A stretch of DNA of 64,000 bases from Blastobasis lacticolella (taxonomy: Eukaryota; Arthropoda; Insecta; Lepidoptera; Blastobasidae). The notes below the pieces were generated by a model, which worked only from the letters and a program-made list of their open reading frames with translations, did no database searches and was not told where the DNA came from. The stretch lies in contig LR990042.1 of assembly GCA_905147135.1 (NCBI GenBank), positions 8,547,545 to 8,611,544 on the forward strand. The letters run 5' to 3'. Of this stretch, positions 20,178 to 32,862 are shown in pieces; position 1 is the first letter of the stretch; each line of letters opens with the position of its first letter. The translations under genes and the position numbers were made by a program.

Positions 20178-23100
20178 GTGAGTACTTTGTATTTAGGTAC
20201 ATTTAGAAAATTTTAATTTTGTACGAGAATTAAAATGTAATTAAAATATATCCAGTGAGCCGCCTTAATAAGGGAAACGGAACAGTTCCTAAACCCTTTT
20301 ATGTATGCGATTATCATGGCAGTGTCGCAGTTTATCATTGCAATACACAAAGCTATTGAGCGAATTACGCATTTGATTGTCCCTTACAAAAATCAAGCTC
20401 TATGTTTGTTTATTTACGTTCATAACTAGTTTTCTATATGGGTCAGAATATAGGTCAATTTAAATTAATGTGAAAATTGATTTATCACTGATCTAAATTA
20501 TTGTATAAATACATTTATTATCTAAATCAGATTACGTTGTTACTAATAAAACTTGTATGATGTAAAACATGCGTCGTGAGTAAACAAGCTTTGTAACAGA
20601 GGCAGACGGTATTACCAAACGAACCAAAATAGTGAACCTTGAGGGATTTTACGTAGCGAATAGTTCAACGTCTCGTAATTTATTAACACAATTCACACTT
20701 TAGCACTCCGCCCTCGTTCATATGGTTCAGTTTTTCTAGCAACGTTCACATGAAGAATCTGATCTAAATTTTTTTATACGCATTCCCTTGTTTTGTCTCT
20801 ATTATTAACATAACCTTACGTTCTACTTACGTCGGTTTAAAAGAGGAAACAGTAAAAATATGTATTATCATATCACCTTGAATGTCGTAGGGCTCGCTTC
20901 CGGTTTTGTATTCCTTTTAAGTTGTTGATATTATTTTCATATCCACGTTGAGGTATAAATCTAACTTTCTATAGTTATTAATTGTTTACTCTACAAATTA
21001 ACTTTTGTTCGCGAATTTATCCAATAAGTGTTCAATAGAAAATAGGGTATGGCTTGAGTCCTACGGTCTAAAACTGGTCTAGTACCTATTTAAGCCTTGA
21101 ATATGAGCGTCGTTTTTACGGATAATAATTATACATTCTAGAAAGTTTCACAGTAACAATATTAGCATGGAATATTTCTTCAGGGTCAAGTATAGATACC
21201 ATTTGTTGGGCTATTGGACAATAACTTTTCCTTCAACATATCATTACAGCTAATGCTCGTCACAGTTAGTGGTCACCAAGACGAATCCTTCGCATATGTG
21301 AAAGTCCCTTTCTTGTCTGATGCACTTTGTGCCTCCACGAACGATTTGTCTCGACTCTTAAACCTATTGAAGCCAAATGTATGACATCCATCTTGGACGA
21401 AGACGTTCGTTTGAATTGTGTAGAAGGAATTGGTTTCATCGAGATTTGTTTTAAAGCTACATAGGTACGTTTTTGCGCAATAACAAATGAAAGTACGAAT
21501 AAATATTACGACGAAACTGGAATATGATGAACCTGGAATAAGACTAATCTAGAATATGCAAGAGTGGTCAAGATAAATCCTAATTTTTTTATTCCAATTT
21601 CTGCATTTACAATAGAATATAGGTATTGCAATTTCCATTTAATAATGCTTTTTTAGCCAGAAGGTTACGGAAGAATGATAACAAAGCAATCAAACCGGTC
21701 AATAAACATTCGTAAGTTCATCGGAATCTTAGCTAATTTGTGAATTTGACTCATAGAACATTAGGACTGCGCTAAATCTTATAAATAGCTATACAATAAT
21801 TAATAACCAGCTCCCTTATCAGGCGGTCTAACTACCTCATTGTCCACTAGCTAATGAAGTGTTACATAAGCTATTGTCATACCTGACTGTGTGCCGACGT
21901 CTTATATAGCTAAAGGTAACCTATTTTGTATTAGTTTAAACTGAATGTCGATATTTATAATGCGCATTGGGTTTGCTCTCATATTATGTTTTGAGATTGA
22001 TTAAGCCGTTAATTAACAGAATCTGATGCTTTTTATAGCATTTTATCAGCAGTGTTGGATCCCAAAAGAGATTGCTAGATAAGATTATAGTCACGTAAAT
22101 GTTATGTCTTACACTAGATGTACACAGTAGGATGTACACTATAAAATGTATTGTGAAACATAATATTACCCAAACTTAATTATAATGCTCATCCTTCAAA
22201 TTTTTGGAATAGCTTTATACAAAATACATATTTTTTACACTCTCTCTTCTTACAATAAAGATCTCGCGGACAAAGTCGTGGACAAAGCTTAAATACAGTA
22301 CATAAATATTACTATACCTACAGTAGAAATGATTGTAACAGATTTAGTTTCGCTTCGTTTGCCGTAACCTATCTACCTGCACTATTACACTCTTTATTTT
22401 TTATGTATTTTCGTCACGAGCCATGGCTCTACGCATACCCACAGCGCTGTCGTTCAATGTTATGAAAACAAACATTTCAAAAGGTTTAATATAAATTTCG
22501 TCACAGTCACTCGAACAACGGCCAAACCTTTGCAAAGTGTTAACGTGTCTACTTCAAAAATTATATGTTACAAGGTACACTTCTATCAATAAACTTTTAG
22601 CTGCGACATATTTTGACTGTTGTCTTTTAGTTTGGTAACAATTAGACACTTAAATTTTCCACCGTCAGTAAATTGATATGCCAATAAAGGTGATTAGGCA
22701 CACGTTATGGCAGATAATGTGCCGGTATTTCGATTGTGTGGGAGCGGAGGTATATCAATGGTATATTGACTCGCTAATGAGAAATAGTTTCCGATAAAAA
22801 GCAGCCGTGGATTAATCTGAATCTACACACAGCGAATAAATCGCCGAATGTCACGTAATTTTCTCACACTCGCTTCACGTACATTGTGCTGCAACTTTAC
22901 GAAAAAGTTGATAACGAGACGGTGATATCAGAGAAAACGGACGTGGAGATAATTACTATTTGACATCATATATACCTACGAAAGCGCGTCGGGCGGAAAT
23001 TACGACATTGAACTTTCGTACGAGACATTTCCTATCGCGGGGGAAACGAACTTGGGGACAAGCACGGCGCTAATAAGCGACGAGAAGTATGAAATTATAA

Positions 23101-23939
23101 AAGAAAGGTTGCGATACATTTTGCTTACTATTATTCACTCTCTTGTAGGAAGTGAGTGATATTGTTTTCACCTTGATTGAGCCACCTTAAGGTATCTCGG
23201 CTAATTATCTCGTGATTAATGGCAATTATAATCATTGATTATGTATCTGGGATCTGTTAATGGTAGGTACTGGCTGTGGTAGAATCGGCAACCTTTTAAT
23301 AGTATGTTGTTGTTCCTTTGAAATAGGCGGCTTATTTGATAATACTATCATTAATAATACTACTTAAGTCCTCCAGCAGTCATCTGTCGATCATATAGGC
23401 CTCCTCCAAGCGCCCGTACACTACCGATTAGATAATGCATCCAGTCACTGGCTACGGTTCGCCACAGGGTTGTAAATAAATAAAGAACATATTGTCGCTA
23501 AATCAGCGATCTCTAACGGCCAGCTCCTTGCCAGTGAAATTCGCCTGTTGGTCCCATCCAATCGTGTGGCACCGGTTAGTCTGTAGGTCAATGCAGCTCA
23601 ATACGACAGAGAGAAAAACAGATGACGAAACGACAAGGACTAACTTTTTGTAAACACGTGCCGGCGATAGAGGTGCTAATTCGTCTTGATGTCGACCCGA
23701 TCCAAATCCGATGCCAAGAGGTAGATATATTAATGGCACGATTGCCTTGCAACTACCACCTACTTGCGGATAGCGTCGCCTCATCCTAGGTTAAATCTAC
23801 AAAAACTAAATTACAAAAATGCCGCGAACTCGTAACGCGAACTGGTAGAAGTCGCTGCCAACCCTCTCGCTGAGGTCGTAACACCCTAATTACGAAGTTT
23901 GTAAAACTGTTAGAGTGACAAATTACACAAGGAACTCCG
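20178..23939. other. Putative intron 1, first part
   Basis: No genes are supported. The stretch at 22840-23170 is less AT-rich, with many short CG-containing words (CGCGTCGGGCGGAAATTACG), and could be regulatory. A GC-balanced block at 23500-23790 (CTTTTTGTAAACACGTGCCG) looks like an old repeat that I cannot classify; the minus-strand frame there is not supported as a gene. Confidence 0.4.
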
Positions 23940-24290
23940 CGACATCTACAAGCCCCAGCTGCGCGACGGCGCGGGCGGGAATCGCGGCCGTTAGTCAGCC
24001 TACTCGTTGCCCTCCACACTATGTCGTAAAGACAAAAATGCGATTTGAGAATGCGAAGTCGTAAGTCCGGTGGTCTTCGCCCCGGGGTGGGCGCGGCGCG
24101 ACATTGAACTTCCGTCCGGCGGCTCCCCGCGGTCGGAATGCGCCGGCGCATGCGCGCTGTCGCAAGCACTATCGCAACCGCAGCGCTTTGCGGCATTAGC
24201 CGTGTCGCAACTGGAAACCGCTCTCGTTCCCGCACCCACCCAGATAGTTCTGACAATTTGATTGGACCAAATTGTAAGGCACATCTTCTA
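23940..24290. promoter_or_regulatory. GC-rich CpG-dense island, possible regulatory region
   Basis: This block stands out strongly from AT-rich surroundings: GGGCGCGGCGCGACATTGAA, CCGGCGGCTCCCCGCGGTCG and TGCGCCGGCGCATGCGCGCT occur together. An inverted CCAAT box (GATTGGACC) lies at 24260-24268. It may be an alternative promoter or enhancer within the long intron, or the GC-rich 5' part of a retroelement. Long open frames on both strands (such as the minus frame 23786-24391) result from the high GC content. Confidence 0.35.
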
Positions 24291-24424
24291 AAATCTTTGT
24301 GGTGTGGTGCGAAACGCTGTTTTTTAGCTAAACTAAAGATTTTACTATGACCAAACTGCGCGCTATGTTTGACAGAAAAGGCATTCAGCAAGTCGATGCT
24401 ATGAGAGGGACTATATCGGAGTTA

Positions 24425-24700
24425 CAATATTTATTATTTATTTATTTTATTTAAAACTTCATGCAATGTTACATACAAAGGCGGACTTATAGCTTCATAG
24501 CTTTCTCTACCAGTCAACCGGAGAGATGATAGTATGAGAAATTACAGGGCGGTGCAACATGATTGACACAAATATTGTTGAACACATTAAATCTAAGTAC
24601 TTCTATTTAAACAAATTTGACATATAATATTCACAAACCAAGACTGATAGTAACAGAAAATATCAGAAGAAAAAAAAAAAAAAAAAAGCAAATAAAGATA
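24425..24700 (-). repeat. Retroelement 3' fragment and poly(A) run
   Basis: ATTTATTTATTTTATTTAAA, then ACATACAAAGGCGGACTTAT and CTCTACCAGTCAACCGGAGA, resembles the 3' end of Jockey-like LINEs common in Lepidoptera, read on the minus strand. A poly(A) run of about 20 lies at 24670-24688. Confidence 0.45.
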
Positions 24701-25149
24701 ACACAAAGTGCGAAAAATTGTTATTTCAACCACACATAAAGGGAATGATAAAAGAAGCAACAGAAGGTTGTTAGGTAGAATTTACAGGTTGCGCTGATGA
24801 GTGTCGCTGAGGTACTACAATATTCTAGAATATTCTGAGACGTACAGCAGCACCCATGTTTTAAATTTAAAATAGTTTTAATTTTGCTTCGTAACCAGCT
24901 ACACAATTGTGTTTTGGAAACAAAAAAATTTAAGCAAATAAAAACGCGGCGGAAGATAATTTTGAATGTTTTTCAGAAACGTGTAGAGGTCAAAATGGAA
25001 AGGTCAAGAACCTTTAAATTTAATAAAGCGTAGCTTTTGTAATAGTCAGTGTAATAAACGAACGTATCTACCTGTTAGGTACTACGTTATATTTGGTAGG
25101 TCTCAACTCACAAATAAATAAAAAAATGGAAACTAATATGTTTGGCAAT

Positions 25150-25315
25150 TAACACAGCGCCATCTAGTCCCAAAGTAACATCCAGCCAGATCCGTAACAT
25201 AAATTAAAATTCATTATTTCAATACCTGTCCGACCGGGAATCGAACCCTCTGAATACCTCTGCGTGGCAGACCGGCATGTAAACCAACTGAACAACTCAT
25301 GTCGTCAACTGACAT
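25150..25315 (-). mobile_element. SINE family B, internally deleted copy
   Basis: AACACAGCGCCATCTAGTCC, GTAACATAAATTAAAATTCA and the inverted box B GGGAATCGAACCC (25236-25248) match the SINE at 27378-27615 in reverse orientation. About 90 bases of the middle of the body are missing. Confidence 0.75.
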
Positions 25316-25737
25316 AAAACTATTTAATGCAGTATATGAACAAATAAATATTATATTTTTATAATACCTAGGTACCTGTAAGTTGTCTAAGTTTGTGTAT
25401 GTGGGCGGCCATGCTTTCATGTAAAAGTCCTTAGAGGTTGTTTTGACACGGTGAGCTCCCGTGCTGCCGGTGTACATTGAATTGCAAATATCCTTGTTCA
25501 CATTAATCTCCATTTCGAATACGTTTTCTGTAGTTTTTAGCAAACTTTGTTTATTGATTATTTTATTAGCACAATCCTTTGGCAACATACTAAATAATTT
25601 GGTGGAATTATAATAAGTATGTTAATGATAAACATGTTCGCTTTATTTAGACCAAATATCCTGTATATTGTAACTCGTCAATATACCTTACATCCCGTTT
25701 ACATAAAGATAACTAAACTAGGTAGGTACACATAATA

Positions 25738-25974
25738 CAGGGTACCTTCAAATTCATGATACCAAGGGATACCGTATGCATGTGCTCGTGATAACAAACA
25801 ACTTTTAATATGGCGCCAACTCTGAAATCGCAAAAAAGTCAGCTGTTTCATACATTTTGGCAGAATTCGTTATTATTTTTGTACGTAACAGTTGAAATTT
25901 TTTCGCGATTCCAGAGTTGGTGCCATGGTTAAAGTTACGTTACCCCTTGGTATCATGAATTTAAAGTCAGCCTG
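25738..25974. mobile_element. MITE with about 31-bp inverted ends and TA flanks
   Basis: The left end CAGGGTACCTTCAAATTCAT extends through GATACCAAGGG. The right end is CCTTGGTATCATGAATTTAA followed by AGTCAGCCTG. Both flanks are TA, which fits a Tc1/mariner-type target site. The interior is also self-complementary (GGCGCCAACTCTGAAATCGC against GCGATTCCAGAGTTGGTGCC), so the element forms a long hairpin. Confidence 0.7.
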
Positions 25975-26264
25975 TATCTGTTTATGTAACCTTTGTAAGT
26001 AAATAATATGTTGCAAAATTTGCGTCATAACCTCATAACGAATACTTTGATATTATAAGTATATGCTGTTCATTTTTTAAGTATAGGATGTGAATAATAG
26101 ATACGGCTTGATTAAAGGAAGGATGAGATTGATACTATCTGTTTAGCTGGTAGGTATCTTCTTGAGAAACTAGAAATATTAATCAAGGTGGCAAAGTGGT
26201 AATATTTGTCAGTTTCTCGATTAATTGACGTTACCTGTTTGAAATAATAATAATATCCATAGGA

Positions 26265-26405
26265 CATATTATAAAACAAAGTCCCACGCCGCGTCTGTCT
26301 GTCTCTTCGCGATAAACTCAAAAAGTACTCAACGGATTTTCATGCAGTTTTCACTAATTGACAGAGTAATCATGATTAAGGTTTAGGTGTATAGGGGTCG
26401 CTAGT
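26265..26405 (+). repeat. Dispersed repeat family A (second copy)
   Basis: TATTATAAAACAAAGTCCCA, GCGATAAACTCAAAAAGTAC, ATTTTCATGCAGTTTTCAC and GGGGTCGCTAGTG follow the same order as at 8-168, with an internal deletion before the end. Confidence 0.75.
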
Positions 26406-27377
26406 GAATAATAAACAAAACATGAATAACAGGTCAGGTGTGTTTCTGTGTAAAATAATTATTTTAGTAATAAATCGAGTACAAGCTATCGTTAACGGTA
26501 CACCACTTTCGTACTGGTTATCAGTTTTGTTTATTTAGAAGAAATTGTAGTTGGTGTAATATAAACATCTCTGAAATCGAAATACCATTTACCACACAGC
26601 TTGCAGAAGTGATACTTAAAGAAAGGTTCTTAAATAGAAATCTACCGTGCGCTTAGGTACGGTACGCAAGGCAGGTAAACGTATTGTAAATGTCACTCGA
26701 TGAAGCAGGTCGTTTCCGCTCGTTCATGGTCAAGGGCTTCAGGACTTTAGATTTTCGCTCGTGTAAATCGATTAACGACGAGTGAATGTTCTCCTGTGTC
26801 GCCCTCTTAAGAACCGGTTTTCCAATTTCGTGCTAATATATTTTTGTCAATTTTCAACTAGGTTTTGGTTCATCAAAAGTAGTATTGCTCTAACTAAAAT
26901 CTTTATCCAGCCTGCTCTACAATGTCTAACCATATTAATATCCTTATGAAGGTTCGGTATAACAATATTCGGTAGGTATAACAATATTCAGCGAAAACAA
27001 TTGGCCAATGAACTTTGGGAGAGGAGGTTACCTACCGTAAAAGAAAAAAAAATACTGGCCTACTATAAATATATGTAAATATCCAATGGACCCTTGTGAT
27101 AGGACTTTAAAACATTATGAATGGAACGGTCGATGTTATTATACTCACAAATGACATTTTGTTTATTGGAAATCATGTTATTTTAGCTGGAAATGTCGAT
27201 TATGTTGCCATTTGTATACAGGACTTGGCTGCGTCGGTCAAAATTTACCTACTTTGGGTTTATTGTTGTCAAAGTGCAGACGGAGGAACCACCGATGAGG
27301 GCGACGCCTTACCTGGTTCTAGCTGATAATATGACCTTAATACGTCCTTGCAGAAGCATTTCTGTCTGGTATAATTG
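26406..27377. other. Intron 1 spacer, nothing recognised
   Basis: There are no supported genes or repeats. Short open frames at 27117-27326 and 27193-27378 have no domain signal. Confidence 0.5.
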
Positions 27378-27615
27378 ATGACTTGAGTGGTTTAGTTGGT
27401 TAAAATGCCGGTCGCCACGCAGAGGTTCCGGGTTCGATCCCGGCCGAGCTGAAATTGAATAGATGAAATTTAATTTCTGTTACGGGTCTGGGTGTCGTAT
27501 GTATTAAAAAAGTATATAAGTCGTTTATTAGTTATCGAATACTCATAACACAAACTTTGCTTACTTTGGGGCTAGATGACGCTGTGTGAATTTGTCCAAA
27601 AATATTTATTTAGTT
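27378..27615 (+). mobile_element. SINE family B, best-preserved copy
   Basis: The tRNA-like head has box A-like TGGTTTAGTTGG (27388-27399) and box B GGTTCGATCCC (27431-27441). The body has TTCTGTTACGGGTCTGGGTG and AAGTATATAAGTCGTTTATT. The 3' part is TTTGGGGCTAGATGACGCTG and TTTGTCCAAAAATATTTATT. Other copies are at 31820-32100, 25150-25315 (-) and 43980-44175. Confidence 0.85.
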
Positions 27616-29770
27616 CTGGAAAATTTACATTTTTACATCATGCCCGAACGTAACCTAAATTTATAGTAAGATAGATTTTTTCAATCGAATAAACTGAACT
27701 CTATAGCACGTGGGACTCGTGGAAATATTTAGTGGTTGTAAACATTTTTTTGTTACAGCAGGTATAGATAAAAAATACTCTATAAATATTCATACACTAC
27801 CTGTACAAACAGCCTGTATTTTCTTGATTGAAATAGTTATCTGACTCATTAAAATAATAGCAGGCAGTACATTAGTGACCACGAGGTTCTCAGAGCATGG
27901 TATGCCACGTGATTGCCGGTCGGCGACCATGGTCACTTGCGGTCCTTTACATGATGTCCATTACCATGATGTGGACTATAGAGCGTGACATCTTCCATGG
28001 TAATTTTGTGAGGTACATTGCAAAGAATTTTTATTTTGAAAAAATTTATTCTTGTTTGCTTATATTGAGGTTTGAAATCCTTGAAATCGTCTCGCTTTGA
28101 AGTATGGAATTTCGTGTAAAGTATTGCAATAGTACCAATAGTAAGCGTACTGTTCTGTTATATTAATGAATTGCTTTTATTTGATGAATATATTTATATA
28201 GCCCGATCACACGGTGAATATTATAGAGGTAGGTCGATAATTTATGGTTTTTGTAATATTTAGATTAATATGGCGAGATGATACCTGTTTTGTTCTGCTG
28301 ACCCTACGCGACATCGACCATGATACTGAAATCCTGTAGCAAAAAAGTCGGTATTTTCCGACTTTTTTGCTACGGCTGTCAAGTTGTCAACATAACATTT
28401 TCTTGCACAAATACAATGTACTTAGTTTAGTACATTTCCGTTCAGTAACGTAAACTCATCGCTGTAAGTGATACAAACAAGGACCTGTCTGGCATCTACG
28501 TCTGTGTTAAGTATAGTAATTATTGGCATACGCCTCGCAGCTCCGACGACTTTGTTGGACGTCATTGCAGGCCTGCACCATATTATTACATCACATCCCA
28601 TAAGTAACTGCGTAAATCATGGCTGATTATTCCCAACAATTACGTATCTGGTCTAAACACGGCACCGTGCGATAATTAATCAGAGTAAGATACCTAATTG
28701 TGTTGTAATTTTCCCTATGCGGCAATGAATTGAAGATAACTGGTCTTTGCCATGGCGAAAACGTTTTATATTCACGGGGTTATTACGTAAATGAAGCCGT
28801 AGAGGAAACCGCTGGAGGCTTCTGATAGGGAATGTCATGGTCAGTGGCGTAATGATGGACCTTTCACACGAAGCTGATCAGCCAAGGCTAGCCAACGACA
28901 CTTCAATTCACTTGGCATGAGTATTGTTTATCTAAGGACTTGATACAGAGACGATATTATGCGAGACGAATATCCGATTGCACTAACTTTTGGCGACTAC
29001 TAAGTTGATTTAAAATATTCCTAACGAGAACAGAATTAAACCAACATAAACTATAAATAAAAACAGAACTCGCTAAGTCACTCTTATCTGTTTGATACAG
29101 ATTTTGTGACTCCTATATCTTACGGCGCCAATTTAGGGTTCTCCTTAGTTTAGTGCTATCGGGCATAACTGATTTTCCGCTGATTTACGCGATTTTTCGG
29201 AAGTATGGAATTTCAGGCTAAAAACCGTTTTGGATGTGAGATTGTAAACACTAAGAATACTTATAGCACAAAACATATTTTTCTTTTTATACAGGTAGAT
29301 TTTCCCCTTTTTATTATTTCCTGAGTTAAACTATATATTGAACGCGACTTTTACCACGTAGATATTTTTTGTATGCGTATTCCAGTAGATTTTTCAGAGA
29401 ACTTACAGATGTGCATTTGACTTGACATCGTTTATCATTAGTGATTAGTGTCATTTACACATGTCTGTACAGGGTTAATTGATCGTTAAAGATGACGGAA
29501 AATGCCGATAAATAACTTATTTATTTCCATACAGTTTTACAGCAATAAAATTTAGTTATAATTGTATAATTCAAAGTTGCAATACCAATAAAAAAACTGC
29601 GGTTTTAAATTTTGAATATCAAACAATCTTGCAGTCTAGCAGGTATAACTCCTACTATTCTATTTATGAGTTACATTAGATAGGGGTGTTCGACCTCATA
29701 TTTATGAGGTAAAAATAAAAATACAGAACTAGAAATGCAGGCTTATCCCATGCGACCTGTTTACGTATGA
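27616..29770. other. Intron 1 spacer with a short hairpin
   Basis: No coding sequence is supported. The only structured site is the hairpin at 28336-28373, listed separately. Confidence 0.5.
28336..28373. other. Perfect 16-bp hairpin
   Basis: GTAGCAAAAAAGTCGG (28336-28351) is perfectly complementary to CCGACTTTTTTGCTAC (28358-28373), with a 6-base TATTTT loop. Confidence 0.85.
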
Positions 29771-29812
29771 CGATGTGTGTGCGTGTGTGTGTTTGTGTGT
29801 ACGTGTGTCGTG
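29771..29812 (+). repeat. GT-rich microsatellite
   Basis: An imperfect (GT)n run, GATGTGTGTGCGTGTGTGTG followed by TTTGTGTGTACGTGTGTCG. Confidence 0.9.
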
Positions 29813-29939
29813 TACTCCCCTAACAAACTGAGCCCGCCGAAATAGAAATATATCGACCGTACGGAAGAAGCGGGCTTCATACACATCAATAGCTCTATTG
29901 ATGTGTGAACCCAGGGCGTAGCCGCATAAACAAAAAATA

Positions 29940-30097
29940 ATCATCTTGGCGTTAATGTCCGGTTATGCTCTCGCGTACGAGGGCGCGGGGTCCGCCTTGA
30001 CCATGATCCAGGATTAGGCAGATCGGGTAATTACAGTGGGGCAACTACCATCTGACCACCGTGACCCTGCTACTAGGGGAACTTGATTAGATTGGAT
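29940..30097 (-). mobile_element. SINE family A, 3' part
   Basis: ATCATCTTGGCGTTAATGTC, GGGCGCGGGGTCCGCCTTGA and GGTAATTACAGTGGGGCAAC match the SINE at 7828-8613. This copy shows the uninterrupted sequence across the point where the hAT-like element is inserted in that SINE. Confidence 0.8.
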
Positions 30098-31819
30098 ATT
30101 AATCTTTAGATAACCAATACCTAAACAAAAATAGTTTACACGTTAATAGTAGAAGTGGTACTAATAACAAAAATGAAACTAGTCATCTTACTTTAGTCAT
30201 CTCCTCTTCCTTTAAATTCTTGATCTAATTTATTAATTTGATACCTAGAATTGTTTATATCGACTGATGATATTTTGTGCCTGAGCCATTACTGGCCATT
30301 GCCTAATGGCGTAAAACGTATAATTAAATCTAAAAAGAATGTTAATTGACACTAAAACTTTCAAGGTAATTTCCTTCCGATTCATAGGTAATGCTGTTAG
30401 TAATTATATAGTTATCATGCATAAACTAGATACAGGCCCTTTATAGGTGAACAGGTCATTAGAAATCAATTGACATCGTTTCGTATTGAGTAGTTAATGG
30501 ATATTTCGAGATTAGTTCCGAATTCTCCGGAAAGGTTACGAATAGTGACGTTGTAATTCAAATATAAGACCTACTGCGCGTGTGCCAGATTTACACAGTT
30601 TGCGAGAATAAATACAATGTTAAATTCCGATATTATCCGCTGTAACGGCACCGTCTACTGTAATTCAGCAACAAAAGCCAATACAAAAAATTGATTTTGG
30701 AATTAATTGGACTTTTGTATAATTAACATGGAGCTGTTAAATTCACACCTCAGCTTTCGAGATGTTCGGGCGGATGCGACTAGTAAATTACGTAACGCTA
30801 TTTTAATAGTGTCAGTTTATTGCAATAGAACTTTGTTAGCAACTGAACCTATCAAATCGATTATACGTAATCGCAAAAGTGACAATTCAGTAATTAAAAT
30901 CAGAGAATTGTTAGCAACAGCGTTGTGTACAATTATCCTAAATGCAACTATGGCCCTACATCTAGCCCCTATTACAAACCATACCTACCTACTAGGAGAG
31001 TTAACTCATATTGATTTGAAGATAACAGTAAGCACAACGGCATAATCCGTTGTTTATGGTTACGGAGGTGCAGAGTAGGCCCAGGGACGGTGCGCCAACG
31101 ACGTCGTGTGTATGCCGCAGCGGTCGCAGCTGGCTGCCAATGCGCAATCAATGCACTCGCCTATAGACTAAGAGCTGGCAGCGAAAATCGCACAAGATTT
31201 ATAACAAATGTTTAGATGCATTCTGACGCATTTCTGGATAATCGTTGTATGACAGTCTGGCCACTGAACTTCTCCATTGAAACTTTACATGTTCGCTGAC
31301 GTTACGCTCTTGTTCTGTTACCATAATACGGCAGGAGCATTTTCCATATTAAATGATACCCGTCGACTGAAGTACGTGTACGTAATTAGTATTTAAATTC
31401 TATCTTAACCTCAACGTCACATTTGCTCTAATAACTCACCTAGTACGACACTACGTTCAGAGACGTCCATTGCTGTATAAAACTATCTATAAAAATCGTG
31501 ACATGACAGTAAGAAATACGATAGTGCTCACAAGATGACAATGGATACTATTCTTCCTAAAGCTAAAAGCAAAAGTTGATCGAAGTAGTGTCCAAACTTG
31601 TTTAAAAGTACTCCGCCCTTCGACGTACTGTCGCAACGCAACGCGTATGTGTTAATTTAAACAAATTCAAATTAGTTTTAATGCGGATCGAATTATCAAA
31701 GCTTTGATATTTTTATTGCATTAAATATTAACAAAATGAATGGAACCCTTTTTGAATAAATGAATTTAAATTCTGTAGTCTGTTGTAATATTAACAAGAT
31801 CGTTAAGAATCATAACTGT
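30098..31819. other. Intron 1 spacer, nothing firmly recognised
   Basis: The 112-codon frame at 30707-31045 shows no domain and is not supported as a gene. A GC-balanced patch at 31060-31190 (GACGGTGCGCCAACGACGTC) differs from its surroundings but has no recognised motif. Confidence 0.4.
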
Positions 31820-32100
31820 ATAACCTTAAGAATGGGCCAGAGGGCATATGTAAACTCTTTCTCCAGCCAAGAGTTGGTTAACGTGCCGGTAGCCACGTTG
31901 AGAATGGGTTCGATGCCTGGCCGAGCAGAAAATGAAATGATAAATTTTTATTTCTGTTACGGGTCTGGGTGTATGTATTAAAAAGGTATATATGTAGTTT
32001 ACTAGTTATTAAACACTCATGACACAAGCTTTACTTACTTTGGGGCTAGATGGCGCTGGGTAAATTTGTCCAAGCATAATTATATTTTATATTTATATAT
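31820..32100 (+). mobile_element. SINE family B copy
   Basis: AAGAGTTGGTTAACGTGCCG and GAATGGGTTCGATGCCTGGC form a degenerate tRNA-like head. TTCTGTTACGGGTCTGGGTG and TTTGGGGCTAGATGGCGCTG follow as in the copy at 27378-27615. Confidence 0.8.
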
Positions 32101-32386
32101 TTATTCAAGCATTTCACTATGGTTATATCCATATATGTAGCCAATATCTAATATCTGCGCAGATACAACCGAGCAGCCAAAAGAAAATTTCAAGTTTTCA
32201 AGTATGGCCCCATTGATGTAAAGGTACCACCAGAGCCAGTGTTCGAAAACGACCGCACTCGATTGTACTAGAACCGGTCCATAATTACGGACAGGATTAT
32301 TCTTGTTGTGTGTGTTCTTTGTGGTCATCACTATCATGTTTATAAGATTCTCGTCAATGCCGAATCAGACAAGTAGATTAAGTATC

Positions 32387-32622
32387 TGAGGCTCTATTTT
32401 TGAACAGCTTGCCTCGAGTCGAACCGTTTTCTACAGTTTTCTAGTCGTTGTATTATGATTTTTGGTATGAAAAATTCAATATTTTGATGACTGACGATGA
32501 TTTTTCAAATTTTTTAACCGCTCGCTTTTGATGATGTCAATGTGATTAGAAAAATATTTATTTTTCATAGCAAAAATCAAAATTGTTAACTGTTCGACTC
32601 GAGGCGTTCAAAAATAAAGGCT
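32387..32622. mobile_element. MITE family E copy
   Basis: The left end GAGGCTCTATTTTTGAACAG and right end CGAGGCGTTCAAAAATAAAG are inverted. The inner part holds GGTATGAAAAATTCAATATT and AAAATCAAAATTGTTAACTG as in other family E members. Confidence 0.7.
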
Positions 32623-32862
32623 TTGAATCTGGCTCACAAGTATTACATAGATTATCGATACGTGTTGTGGCCACTTTAATAATACCAGTCGCAGTCTCAA
32701 TCAACGGCCTTTAATGTTTAAATTTTTCATCACGTCGATCTGAAAAAGTTAAGTCCTAACCGTTAGAACTACGCAATGGACCAGTGATAGTGAAGTTCCA
32801 GCGAGCGGTCTTGCTGAATAACGCCGGGATTGTCAGCCGATTCCTCTCTCTCTGACCTTGCC

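Noticed and set aside
23786..24391. 201-codon minus-strand frame
   Set aside because: It is Arg-rich and covers a GC-rich island where stop codons are rare by composition. It shows no domain and overlapping frames are open on both strands.
27378..27455. tRNA gene
   Set aside because: A tRNA-like head with box A and box B is present, but it is continuous with a SINE body found in four places and the cloverleaf is degraded.
30707..31045. 112-codon + strand frame as a small gene
   Set aside because: It has no recognised domain, no signal peptide and no supportive splice or promoter context.
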